This document shows positions 16,701-27,807 of a stretch of 64,000 nt of DNA, one piece after another (the first letter of the stretch is position 1; each line of letters begins with the position of its first letter). Source of the DNA: Stutzerimonas stutzeri. Lineage in GTDB: Bacteria > Pseudomonadota > Gammaproteobacteria > Pseudomonadales > Pseudomonadaceae. The notes under the pieces are model-generated. The model had not been told where the DNA came from and did no database searches. It saw only the letters and a list, made by a program, of their open reading frames with translations. Location: assembly GCF_002890915.1 (NCBI RefSeq), contig NZ_POUT01000009.1, forward strand, positions 1 through 64,000, in the 5' to 3' direction. The position numbers and the translations under genes are program-made.

Positions 16701-17819
16701 ATGAAGACCAAGCAGCGTCTGTCGAAAATCTTCCTGGCCATGGCTCTGACCGGTGCCGCCAGCTACACCCTGGCCGCCGACACCATCCGTATCGGATTGG
16801 CAGGCCCGGTGACCGGGCCGGTCGCGCAATATGGGGACATGCAATTCATCGGGGCCGAAATGGCCATCGAGCAGATCAACAAGGCCGGCGGGGTGAACGG
16901 CGCACAATTGCAGGGCATTCGCTATGACGACGCCTGCGATCCGAAGCAGGCCGTGGCGGTGGCCAACAAGATCGTCAACGATGACGTCAAATTCGTGGTC
17001 GGCCACCTCTGCTCCAGCTCCACTCAGCCGGCATCCGACATCTACGAGGATGAAGGCATCCTGATGATTACCGCGGCGTCCACCAGCCCGGACATCACCT
17101 CGCGCGGCTATGAGCTGATCTTCCGCACCATCGGCCTCGACAGCCTGCAGGGCCCGACCGCCGGCAACTTCATCGCCGACCACATCAAGCCGAAGAATGT
17201 CGCCGTGATCCACGACAAGCAGCAGTATGGCGAAGGCATCGCCACTGCCGTCAAGCAGACCCTGGAAGGCAAGGGCATCAAGGTCGGCATGTTCGAAGGC
17301 ATCAACGCCGGCGACAAGGACTTCTCCTCGCTGATCGCACGCCTCAAGCGCGAAGGCGTGGACTTCATCTACTACGGCGGCTACCACCCGGAACTGGGCC
17401 TGCTGCTGCGCCAGTCGAAAGAGAAAGGCCTGAACGTACGCTTCATGGGCCCGGAAGGCGTCGGCAACTCGGAAATCTCCGCCATCGCCGGCCCGGCCTC
17501 CGAAGGCCTGTATGTGACCCTGCCGAAATCCTTCGACCAGGACCCGCGCAACAAGGAGCTGGTCGAGGGCTTCAAGGCGAAGAAGCAGGACCCGAGCGGT
17601 CCGTTCGTGTTCCCGGCCTACGCCGCCGTCCAGGTGATCGCCGAAGGCATCGAGAAAGCCGGCAGCACCGACACCGACAAGGTGGCCGAAGCGCTGCGCA
17701 GCAACACCTTCGACACCCCCACCGGCGTGCTGGCATTCGACGAGAAAGGCGACCTGAAGGACTTCAACTTCGTCGTCTACGAATGGCACCAGGACGGCAC
17801 CAAGACCGAAGCCAAGTAA
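16701..17819 (+). CDS. braC: Branched-chain amino acid ABC transporter binding protein
   Basis: A 372-residue periplasmic Leu/Ile/Val/Thr/Ala-binding protein. The signal peptide covers residues 1-25 (ends SYTLAA). The mature N-terminus DTIRIGLAGPVTGPVAQYGD and the single disulphide pair (Cys in DDACDP and HLCSSS) are as in P. aeruginosa BraC. It delivers ligands to BraDE. A strong terminator after the gene likely makes its mRNA more abundant than that of the membrane genes, which follow after about 255 nt. Confidence 0.95.
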   Translation: MKTKQRLSKIFLAMALTGAASYTLAADTIRIGLAGPVTGPVAQYGDMQFIGAEMAIEQINKAGGVNGAQLQGIRYDDACDPKQAVAVANKIVNDDVKFVVGHLCSSSTQPASDIYEDEGILMITAASTSPDITSRGYELIFRTIGLDSLQGPTAGNFIADHIKPKNVAVIHDKQQYGEGIATAVKQTLEGKGIKVGMFEGINAGDKDFSSLIARLKREGVDFIYYGGYHPELGLLLRQSKEKGLNVRFMGPEGVGNSEISAIAGPASEGLYVTLPKSFDQDPRNKELVEGFKAKKQDPSGPFVFPAYAAVQVIAEGIEKAGSTDTDKVAEALRSNTFDTPTGVLAFDEKGDLKDFNFVVYEWHQDGTKTEAK

Positions 17820-17837
17820 TTTCCATCAGCCTGACGA

Positions 17838-17866
17838 AGCCCACACTCGCTTGTGGGCTTTGTTTT
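17838..17866 (+). terminator. Intrinsic terminator after braC
   Basis: An 8-bp stem AGCCCACA/TGTGGGCT with a 6-nt loop is followed by TTGTTTT. It lies 19 nt past the braC stop. Partial read-through would give the usual excess of binding protein over permease. Confidence 0.85.
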
Positions 17867-18074
17867 AGCGGGCGGCCCTGCCACAAGCACCGGGCCGCCT
17901 TGCCATACCTGTAACCTTGACGAGCGGCCTGAACAGCGGGCCCGCCTCGAACCGGAGCCGTGCGCGATCCGCAGGGCGCCGTACCGCAGTGGCGCCGCGC
18001 CAGGGTGTGCGGTGCGTTCGAAGTGGGCAGTGCAGCCGACCGGAATTGGAATTGCAGGACTTCGGAGAGCAGTG

Positions 18075-20247
<2,173 letters not shown>

Positions 20248-20251
<4 letters not shown>

Positions 20252-21015
20252 GCCGCCCGATTCTCGAAGTACGCGGCCTGACGATGCGCTTTGGCGGCCT
20301 GCTGGCCGTCAACCAGGTAGGCCTGACCGTACACGACAAGCAAGTGGTCTCGATGATCGGCCCCAACGGTGCCGGCAAGACCACCGTATTCAACTGCCTG
20401 ACCGGCTTCTACCAGCCGACCGCCGGGGAGATCCTCCTCGACGGCGCGCCGATCCATGGCCTGCCCGGGCACAAGATCGCCCGCCAGGGCGTGGTGCGCA
20501 CCTTCCAGAACGTGCGCCTGTTCAAGGACATGACGGCGGTGGAGAACCTGCTGGTGGCGCAGCACCGGCACCTGAACACCAACTTCCTCGCCGGCCTGTT
20601 GAAGACCCCGGCGTTCCGCCAGAGCGAGCGCGAGGCCATGGACTTCGCCGCGCACTGGCTGGAGCAGGTGAACCTGACCGATATCGCCAACCGTCCAGCC
20701 GGCACCCTCGCCTATGGCCAGCAGCGCCGCCTGGAGATCGCCCGCTGCATGATGACGCGCCCGCGCATCCTCATGCTCGACGAGCCGGCGGCCGGTCTCA
20801 ACCCGAGGGAAACCGAGGACCTCAAGGCGCTGATCGCGATGCTACGCGACGAGCACGGCGTCACCGTACTGCTGATCGAACACGACATGAAGCTGGTGAT
20901 GAGCATTTCCGACCACATCTACGTGATCAACCAGGGCACCCCCCTGGCCGACGGTGCGCCCGAACAGATCCGCAACAATCCGGATGTGATCAAAGCCTAT
21001 CTGGGAGAGGCGTGA
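20248..21015 (+). CDS. braF: Branched-chain amino acid ABC ATPase BraF
   Basis: A 255-residue LivG-family ATPase: Walker A GPNGAGKT (38-45), signature LAYGQQRR (variant of LSGGQ, normal for LivG), Walker [12 protein letters not shown], and switch His in LIEHDMKL. It forms a heterodimer with BraG and drives uptake through BraDE. The start overlaps the braE stop (ATGA). Confidence 0.95.
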
Positions 21016-21017
21016 GC

Positions 21018-21719
<702 letters not shown>

Positions 21720-21735
21720 GCGAATCGTCGGCCAG

Positions 21736-21765
21736 CAAAAAGCCGGGCATTCGCCCGGCTTTTTT
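21736..21765. terminator. Bidirectional terminator between braG and dcd
   Basis: AGCCGGGC/GCCCGGCT (8 bp, 4-nt loop) is flanked by AAAAA on the left and TTTTT on the right. It therefore serves both the rightward bra operon and the leftward dcd gene. Confidence 0.9.
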
Positions 21766-21794
21766 CGTTACTGCGCGCGGCTATCCGCGGGTAC

Positions 21795-22361
21795 TCAGGC
21801 CTTGGGCAGAGTCACGCCTCGCTGGCCCTGGTACTTGCCGCCACGGTCGCGGTAGGAGACTTCGCACTCCTCGTCGGATTCGAGGAACAGCATCTGCGCC
21901 ACGCCCTCGTTGGCGTAGATCTTCGCCGGCAGCGTGGTGGTGTTGGAGAACTCCAGGGTCACGTGGCCTTCCCACTCCGGCTCCAGCGGCGTGACGTTGA
22001 CGATGATCCCGCAACGCGCATAGGTGCTTTTGCCCAGGCAGATGGTCAGTACGTTGCGCGGAATCCGGAAGTACTCGACGGTACGGGCCAGGGCAAAGGA
22101 GTTCGGCGGAATGATGCAGACATCGCTCTTGACGTCGACGAAGCTCTTTTCGTCGAAGTTCTTCGGGTCGACGGTCGCCGAATTGATGTTGGTGAACACC
22201 TTGAATTCATCGGCGCAGCGCACGTCGTAGCCGTAGCTGGAGACGCCATAGGAGATCAGCCGGTCGTTGCCTTCAGTGCGCACCTGGCGCTCGACGAAAG
22301 GCTCGATCATGCCGTGCTCCTGGGCCATGCGGCGAATCCACTTGTCCGATTTGATGCTCAT
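21795..22361 (-). CDS. dcd: dCTP deaminase
   Basis: A 188-residue trimeric dCTP deaminase, which makes dUTP for dTTP synthesis. It begins [21 protein letters not shown] and has the active-site regions [22 protein letters not shown] with the catalytic Glu in [15 protein letters not shown]. Length matches the family. It converges on the bra operon with a shared terminator. In P. aeruginosa it also neighbours apbC and metG; here a cold-shock gene lies between. Confidence 0.95.
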   Translation of the reverse strand: MSIKSDKWIRRMAQEHGMIEPFVERQVRTEGNDRLISYGVSSYGYDVRCADEFKVFTNINSATVDPKNFDEKSFVDVKSDVCIIPPNSFALARTVEYFRIPRNVLTICLGKSTYARCGIIVNVTPLEPEWEGHVTLEFSNTTTLPAKIYANEGVAQMLFLESDEECEVSYRDRGGKYQGQRGVTLPKA

Positions 22362-22665
22362 GGCTGGCGTCCTGATCCGGTTGAAATGGGCGGTAGAAGG
22401 TGCGCATCTTACCGAGCCTCGCACGCCGGTTCAAAGCCTGCCGCGGTATGGATGGCCGCTCGGCGAAGAAATCCAAAATAAAGCTCGCTTTGCTCCAGAA
22501 AACCGGTATTGTTACTGGGCTGCTGCTGCATGTGTCACCGTGAATCGCTACATGTTTAGATCTCGATCCAAATATCGATACGACTCCTATCTCCTTGCAC
22601 ACAGTGATGTACGGGCCATTTAGCCCGCACTTTATTCTTCAAAACTTGGTTCAAGGAGACATCAA
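22362..22665. other. Divergent dcd / cold-shock control region
   Basis: This 304-nt stretch holds the upstream regions of dcd (leftward) and the cold-shock gene (rightward). It is AT-richer than its surroundings near 22540-22660. A long 5' leader for the cold-shock mRNA is possible, as in cspA genes, but I see no clear promoter hexamers. No gene is supported. Confidence 0.5.
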
Positions 22666-22875
22666 ATGTCCAATCGCCAAACCGGTACCGTCAAGTGGTT
22701 CAACGATGAGAAAGGCTTCGGCTTCATCACTCCGCAATCCGGTGACGACCTCTTCGTACACTTCCGTGCCATTCAGGGTGAAGGCTTCAAGAGCCTGAAG
22801 GAAGGCCAGCAGGTCTCCTTCGTCGCTACCCGCGGCCAGAAAGGCATGCAAGCTGAGGAAGTTCAGGTTATCTAA
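22666..22875 (+). CDS. Cold-shock domain protein (CspA family)
   Basis: A 69-residue single OB-fold protein. RNP1 (KGFGFITP) and RNP2 (LFVHFRAI) are intact, with the usual start [16 protein letters not shown]. It binds single-stranded RNA/DNA and melts mRNA structure. AAGGAG lies 8 nt before the ATG. It is monocistronic, ending in a strong terminator. Which Pseudomonas csp paralogue it is cannot be stated. Confidence 0.95.
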   Translation: MSNRQTGTVKWFNDEKGFGFITPQSGDDLFVHFRAIQGEGFKSLKEGQQVSFVATRGQKGMQAEEVQVI

Positions 22876-22890
22876 CCTGAGGCTTCTCTG

Positions 22891-22919
22891 AAAAAGCCCC
22901 GCTTCGGCGGGGCTTTTTT
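22891..22919. terminator. Terminator after the cold-shock gene
   Basis: GCCCCGC/GCGGGGC (7 bp, TTCG tetraloop) is followed by TTTTTT and preceded by AAAAA. It is a strong intrinsic terminator on the plus strand and could also work in the other direction for apbC read-through. Confidence 0.92.
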
Positions 22920-22956
22920 GTGGCTGCGTTAATTGTTGTGGTTGCCTGTATCTGGC

Positions 22957-23021
22957 GTAGGAGCCCGCTTGCGGGCGATGCTTTTGCCTGCACCTGGGAT
23001 CGCCGGCAAGCCGGCTCCTAC
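22957..23021. repeat. REP/REPIN-like inverted repeat
   Basis: The block starts GTAGGAGCCCGCTTGCGGGC and ends CCGGCAAGCCGGCTCCTAC, two inverted copies of the GTAGGAGC...GCTTGC unit typical of Pseudomonas REP sequences, about 65 bp in all. A partial further copy (gtgggaggccgcgcccgctcc) begins near 23048. It occupies the gap between two convergent genes, a common REP location. Confidence 0.75.
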
Positions 23022-23154
23022 AGGGTTCGGCAGGATTCGCTGCCTTTGTGGGAGGCCGCGCCCGCTCCCGGCGGGCCTGCGGCATTCATCACATCCCTGT
23101 GGATTGCCCGACCTCGGGGCGATGCTTTTCAAGCTTCAAGCCAGGCCTGCGGCC

Positions 23155-24249
23155 TCAATCATCCGAAACGACGATATTCGGCATCGACTGGGCGATGATC
23201 TGCCCGCTCTGGGCGATGCGGGCACCGACGGTACGCGCCACCTGCTGGTAGATCATCGCGATCTGGCTTTCCGGATCGGCGATCACCGTCGGCTTGCCGG
23301 CATCGGCCTGGCTGCGGATCGCCATCGACAACGGCAGCGACGCCAGCAGGTCGACATTGTACTGCGCCGCCAGCTTCTCACCGCCCCCCTCGCCGAACAG
23401 GTGTTCGGCATGGCCGCAGTTGGAGCAGATATGGGTGGCCATGTTCTCCACCACGCCCAGCACCGGGATGTTGACCTTGCGGAACATCTCCACGCCCTTC
23501 TTCGCATCGAGCAACGCCAGGTCCTGCGGGGTGGTGACGATCACCGCCCCCGTCACCGGCACCTTCTGCGCCAGGGTCAGCTGGATATCGCCGGTGCCCG
23601 GCGGCATGTCCACCACCAAGTAATCGAGGTCGTTCCAGGCGGTCTGGGTGATCAATTGCAACAGCGCACCGGAGACCATCGGCCCGCGCCAGACCATCGG
23701 CGTCTTGTCGTCGGCGAGGAAGGCCATCGACATCACCTGCACGCCGTGGGCTTCCAGCGGAATGAACGCCTTGCCATCGCGAATCTGCGGCCGCGTGCCT
23801 TCGGCGATGCCGAACATGATGCCCTGGCTCGGCCCGTAGATATCCGCATCCAGCACGCCGACCCGTGCACCTTCGCGCGCCAGCGCCAGCGCCAGATTGG
23901 CGGCGGTGGTGGACTTGCCGACACCGCCCTTGCCGGACGCCACGGCGATGATGTTCTTCACGTTGCCGAGAGCCGGCACCTGGTCCTGGGCCTTGTGCGA
24001 ACGGATCACGCAATCGACCTGCACGTCGGCACGGCTGACGCCCTCCAGGTTTTCGATGGCCATGGCCAGCATCTGCGCCCAGCCGCTGCGGAACAACCCC
24101 GCGGCATAACCCAGTTCGAGCTGGACGCCGACGCGCTCCCCCTGGATATCGATCGAACGCACGCAACCGGCGCTGACCGGGTCCTGGTTCAAATGGGGAT
24201 CGGTGTACTGGCGCAGTACGGTTTCCACAGCTTCACGGGTGACGGACAT
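23155..24249 (-). CDS. apbC: Iron-sulphur cluster carrier protein ApbC/Mrp
   Basis: A 364-residue P-loop ATPase of the Mrp/NBP35 family that carries and transfers Fe-S clusters. An N-terminal DUF59 (MIP18-like) domain of about 90 residues is followed by the deviant Walker A SGKGGVGKST (about 105-114) and the cluster-binding CxxC in HICSNCGHAEH. GGGAG precedes the ATG at 24249; the upstream GTG/ATG alternative adds four residues. It is divergent from metG, as in P. aeruginosa. Confidence 0.93.
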   Translation of the reverse strand: MSVTREAVETVLRQYTDPHLNQDPVSAGCVRSIDIQGERVGVQLELGYAAGLFRSGWAQMLAMAIENLEGVSRADVQVDCVIRSHKAQDQVPALGNVKNIIAVASGKGGVGKSTTAANLALALAREGARVGVLDADIYGPSQGIMFGIAEGTRPQIRDGKAFIPLEAHGVQVMSMAFLADDKTPMVWRGPMVSGALLQLITQTAWNDLDYLVVDMPPGTGDIQLTLAQKVPVTGAVIVTTPQDLALLDAKKGVEMFRKVNIPVLGVVENMATHICSNCGHAEHLFGEGGGEKLAAQYNVDLLASLPLSMAIRSQADAGKPTVIADPESQIAMIYQQVARTVGARIAQSGQIIAQSMPNIVVSDD

Positions 24250-24420
24250 GGCTACTCCCAAGAAAGGCCGAGCAAATCAGACGGGCATCTTACCCCGCGG
24301 GCGCCCCCGAGCCCACCGATGCCTGAACCAGCCGGCACATCCCGGCGGCGCTGGTGAAAAAAACGCGCTACCCCTTTATAGTTGCAGACTTTCTTTCGCA
24401 ATTCCGACCGCAGATCCCCC

Positions 24421-26460
24421 ATGTCCGAAGCTCGCCAGATTCTCGTTACCAGCGCCCTGCCCTACGCCAACGGTTCGATCCACCTCGGCCACATGCTCGA
24501 GTACATCCAGACCGACATGTGGGTGCGCTTCCAGAAGCTGCGCGGCAACCAGTGCATCTACGTCTGCGCCGACGACGCCCACGGCTCGGCGATCATGCTG
24601 CGCGCCGAGAAGGAAGGCATCACCCCGGAACAGCTGATCGACGGCGTGCAGGCCGAGCACAGCGCCGACTTCGACGACTTCCTGGTGAACTTCGACAACT
24701 TCCACTCGACCCACTCCGAGGAAAACCGCGGACTGGCCGAACTGATCTACACCCGCCTGCACGACGCCGGGCACATCGCCACCCGCTCGGTGACCCAGTA
24801 CTTCGACCCCGAAAAGGGCATGTTCCTCGCCGACCGCTTCATCAAGGGTACCTGCCCGAAATGCGCGGCCGAGGACCAGTACGGCGACAACTGCGAAAAA
24901 TGCGGCGCCACCTACGAGCCCACCGAACTGAAGGACCCGCGCTCGGCCATCTCCGGCGCCACCCCGGTGCTCAAGGACTCCAAGCACTTTTTCTTCAAGC
25001 TGCCGGACTTCGAGGCGATGCTCAAGGAGTGGACCCGCGGCGGCGCGCTGCAGGAGTCGGTGGCCAACAAGATCGCCGAGTGGCTCGATGGCGGCCTGCA
25101 GGAATGGGACATCTCCCGCGATGCGCCCTACTTCGGCTTCGAGATTCCCGGTGAGCCGGGCAAATACTTCTACGTCTGGCTCGACGCGCCGATCGGCTAC
25201 ATGGCCAGTTTCAAGAACCTCTGCAAACGCCGTCCCGAGCTGGATTTCGACACGTTCTGGGGGCCGGATTCCAAGGCCGAGCTGTACCACTTCATCGGCA
25301 AGGACATCATCAACTTCCACACCCTGTTCTGGCCGGCCATGCTCGAAGGCGCGGGCTTCCGCAAGCCGACCGCGGTCAACGTGCACGGCTACCTGACGGT
25401 GAACGGGCAGAAGATGTCCAAGTCGCGCGGCACCTTCATCAAGGCCCGCACCTACCTCGAGCACCTGAATCCCGAATACCTGCGCTACTACTACGCCTCC
25501 AAGCTCGGCCGCGGCGTCGACGACCTCGACCTCAACCTCGAGGACTTCGTACAGAAGGTCAACTCCGATCTGGTCGGCAAGGTGGTCAACATCGCCAGCC
25601 GCTGCGCCGGCTTCATCCACAAGGGCAACGCCGGGGTGATGGTCGCAACCAACGCCGCACCGGAACTGACCGACGCCTTCCGTGCCGCCGCACCGTCGAT
25701 CGCCGAAGCCTACGAGGCACGCGACTTCGCCCGCGCCATGCGGGAAATCATGGCCCTGGCCGACCGCGCCAACGCCTGGATCGCCGACAAGGCACCCTGG
25801 GCGCTGAACAAGGTCGAGGGCAAGCAGGCCGAAGTGCAGGAAATCTGCACGCTGGGCATCAACCTGTTCCGCCAGTTGGTGATCTTCCTCAAGCCGGTAC
25901 TGCCGAACCTCGCCGCCGCGGCCGAGCAGTTCCTCAACGTCGCACCGCTGCGCTGGAACGACCACCAGACACTGCTGGCCAACCACCCGCTCAACCCCTT
26001 CAGCCCTCTGCTGACCCGCATCGAGCCGGCGAAGATCGAAGCCATGGTCGAAGCCTCCAAGGAAGACCTGGCCGCCAGTGAAACCGCCGCCCCGGCGGGC
26101 AACGGCGAACTGGCGAAGGAGCCGCTGGCCGCGGAAATCAACTTCGATGCCTTCGCCGCGGTGGACCTGCGTATCGCCCTGATCGAGAGAGCCGAGTTCG
26201 TCGAGGGCGCCGACAAGCTGCTGCGCCTGACCCTGGACATCGGCGATGCCAAGCGCAACGTCTTCTCCGGCATCAAGAGCGCCTACCCGGACCCGGGCAA
26301 GCTGGAAGGCCGCCTGACCCTCTATGTCGCCAACCTGGCGCCGCGCAAGATGAAGTTCGGCCTGTCCGAAGGCATGGTCCTGGCCGCCGGCCCCGGCGGC
26401 AGCGAAATCTACCTGCTCAGCCCCGACAACGGCGCCCGGCCGGGCCAACGCGTCATGTAA
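24421..26460 (+). CDS. metG: Methionyl-tRNA synthetase
   Basis: A 679-residue class I synthetase that charges tRNA-Met. The HIGH motif is HLGH (21-24) and the KMSKS motif is in [11 protein letters not shown]. Four Cys in [17 protein letters not shown] form the zinc knuckle. A C-terminal EMAPII-like tRNA-binding domain (from about 575, [20 protein letters not shown]) makes the long dimeric form. A TATAGT -10-like hexamer lies at 24377, about 40 nt upstream. The start at 24421 gives the family length. Confidence 0.96.
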   Translation: MSEARQILVTSALPYANGSIHLGHMLEYIQTDMWVRFQKLRGNQCIYVCADDAHGSAIMLRAEKEGITPEQLIDGVQAEHSADFDDFLVNFDNFHSTHSEENRGLAELIYTRLHDAGHIATRSVTQYFDPEKGMFLADRFIKGTCPKCAAEDQYGDNCEKCGATYEPTELKDPRSAISGATPVLKDSKHFFFKLPDFEAMLKEWTRGGALQESVANKIAEWLDGGLQEWDISRDAPYFGFEIPGEPGKYFYVWLDAPIGYMASFKNLCKRRPELDFDTFWGPDSKAELYHFIGKDIINFHTLFWPAMLEGAGFRKPTAVNVHGYLTVNGQKMSKSRGTFIKARTYLEHLNPEYLRYYYASKLGRGVDDLDLNLEDFVQKVNSDLVGKVVNIASRCAGFIHKGNAGVMVATNAAPELTDAFRAAAPSIAEAYEARDFARAMREIMALADRANAWIADKAPWALNKVEGKQAEVQEICTLGINLFRQLVIFLKPVLPNLAAAAEQFLNVAPLRWNDHQTLLANHPLNPFSPLLTRIEPAKIEAMVEASKEDLAASETAAPAGNGELAKEPLAAEINFDAFAAVDLRIALIERAEFVEGADKLLRLTLDIGDAKRNVFSGIKSAYPDPGKLEGRLTLYVANLAPRKMKFGLSEGMVLAAGPGGSEIYLLSPDNGARPGQRVM

Positions 26461-26516
26461 CCCGCTCCGCGTGCCGGGTCCCCTGGCCCGGCGCGCCCTT
26501 TTCCACGGAAATACGC

Positions 26517-26723
26517 ATGAGCGACCCGCTTGATTCTTCCCGCTGCCCGCTCTGCGGCCAGCCCAATCAATGTGCCCAGTGCGACCCCGGCGCGGCCCAG
26601 CCCTGCTGGTGCTTCTCGACCCACGTGCCAGCCGAAGTCCGTGAAAGCATCCCGGACGCCGCGCGCAACAAGGCCTGTATCTGCGCCCGCTGCGCCAGCG
26701 GCAATACCAACCCCGAACACTGA
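26517..26723 (+). CDS. Cysteine-rich CWC family protein
   Basis: A 68-residue protein with ten Cys, including CPLCGQPNQCAQC, the family-naming CWC and CICARC, arranged like a zinc-binding fold. Function unknown. The stop overlaps the rsuA start (TGATG), so the two are translationally coupled, an arrangement I recall from other Pseudomonas. GGAAA precedes the ATG. Confidence 0.85.
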   Translation: MSDPLDSSRCPLCGQPNQCAQCDPGAAQPCWCFSTHVPAEVRESIPDAARNKACICARCASGNTNPEH

Positions 26724-27415
26724 TGCGCCTCGATCGCTTCCTCGCCAACCTGCCCCGCTTCAGTCGCCAGGACGTCCGTCACCTGCTGGCCGCAGGTCGC
26801 GTGCACGTAGATGGGCAGGTTACGCGGGCAGTTGACCATGAAATCAGGGTATTCAACCGCGTCGAACTGGATGGCGAACTGCTGCAGGCGGGAAAGGCCG
26901 CACGTTACCTCATGCTGCACAAACCGGCCGGCTGCGTGAGCGCGACCCGGGACGCCCGGCACCGCACCGTGCTCGACCTTATCGACACGCCGGACCGGGA
27001 CGAGCTGCACATCGCCGGCCGCCTCGACTTCAACACCACCGGTCTGATGCTGCTCACCAACGATGGCCTGTGGTCGCGCCGCCTGACCCAGCCGAGCAGC
27101 CTGCAGGGCAAGGTCTACCTGGTCGAAACCGAAGACGAGATCGACCCGGGCTGCGTCGGAGCCTTCGCCGAAGGCCTGTACTTTCGCTTCGAGAACCTCA
27201 CCACCCTGCCCGCCCGACTGGAACTGCTCGCCCCGCGCCGCGCCCGCCTGACCCTGCACGAAGGCCGCTACCACCAGGTCAAGCGCATGTTCGGCCGCTT
27301 CGGCAACAGGGTCACTGCCCTGCACCGCGAAAGCATCGGTCCCTTGCAACTGGACACGGCACTCGTCCCAGGCGAATACCGCCCGCTGACACCCCACGAA
27401 ATCGCCCGAATCTGA
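26723..27415 (+). CDS. rsuA: 16S rRNA pseudouridine synthase RsuA
   Basis: A 230-residue synthase, close to E. coli RsuA in length, expected to make pseudouridine 516 in 16S rRNA. An S4 RNA-binding domain (MRLDRFLANLPRFSRQDVRH) is followed by the catalytic motif GRLDFNTTGLMLLT, where Asp is the nucleophile, and by EGRYHQVKRMFGRFGN. It is the last chromosomal protein gene before the tRNA-Gly/ICE junction, 80 nt ahead of the tRNA. Confidence 0.9.
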   Translation: MRLDRFLANLPRFSRQDVRHLLAAGRVHVDGQVTRAVDHEIRVFNRVELDGELLQAGKAARYLMLHKPAGCVSATRDARHRTVLDLIDTPDRDELHIAGRLDFNTTGLMLLTNDGLWSRRLTQPSSLQGKVYLVETEDEIDPGCVGAFAEGLYFRFENLTTLPARLELLAPRRARLTLHEGRYHQVKRMFGRFGNRVTALHRESIGPLQLDTALVPGEYRPLTPHEIARI

Positions 27416-27495
27416 GTCGCTTCGACCATCCCCGCGGAAAAAGCCGGCGCCACTCTTCATTTCGCCCTTGGCTTCTGGTAAAAAGGCACCCCTGA

Positions 27496-27569
27496 GCGGG
27501 CGTCGTATAATGGCATTACCTGAGCTTCCCAAGCTCATGACGAGGGTTCGATTCCCTTCGCCCGCTCCA
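27496..27569 (+). tRNA. tRNA-Gly (CCC anticodon)
   Basis: A 74-nt cloverleaf with encoded CCA. The acceptor stem GCGGGCG pairs with CGCCCGC (27559-27565). The anticodon stem TGAGC/GCTCA encloses TTCCCAA, giving anticodon CCC (27528-27530). The T-arm GAGGG-TTCGATT-CCCTT is standard. The 3' end is the ICE insertion site and remains intact. Confidence 0.95.
27547..27569 (+). repeat. Inferred ICE attachment site (attL) at tRNA-Gly 3' end
   Basis: The 3' part of tRNA-Gly, from the TTCGATT T-loop to CCA, is the expected core recombination site for ICEclc-type integrases. The integrase gene follows about 240 bp away, pointing away from the tRNA. The matching repeat (attR) is not in the window, so the exact length is inferred. 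Confidence 0.7.
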
Positions 27570-27807
27570 CTGCATCATTCTGCGGACTTCCGCAGAAGTC
27601 CAAGAGAGTCTGCAAGTCGTTGCCACACAAGGACTTTTCCTCTCTTTGACGTTCTGCCGCAGTCCACTGCGATCCATCTACAGCCGGGACTTTTAAGTCC
27701 ACAAACAAGTCCATTTTTGCGGGCGCGGCTGATTCCGGATTGTTGATGGAGGGGCGAGGTCGACGTGACCAGCATCTGGTTCCTGACTCATGTTCAGGAG
27801 CAAGAGC

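Noticed and set aside
26473..26492. GCCGGG/CCCGGC hairpin after metG as a terminator
   Set aside because: The T-run is several bases away and short; read-through to the CWC and rsuA genes is as likely.
24376..26748. 790-codon minus-strand frame over metG
   Set aside because: Antisense shadow of metG, which has all synthetase motifs. The shadow is Gly/Val/Ala/Gln-rich with no known domain.
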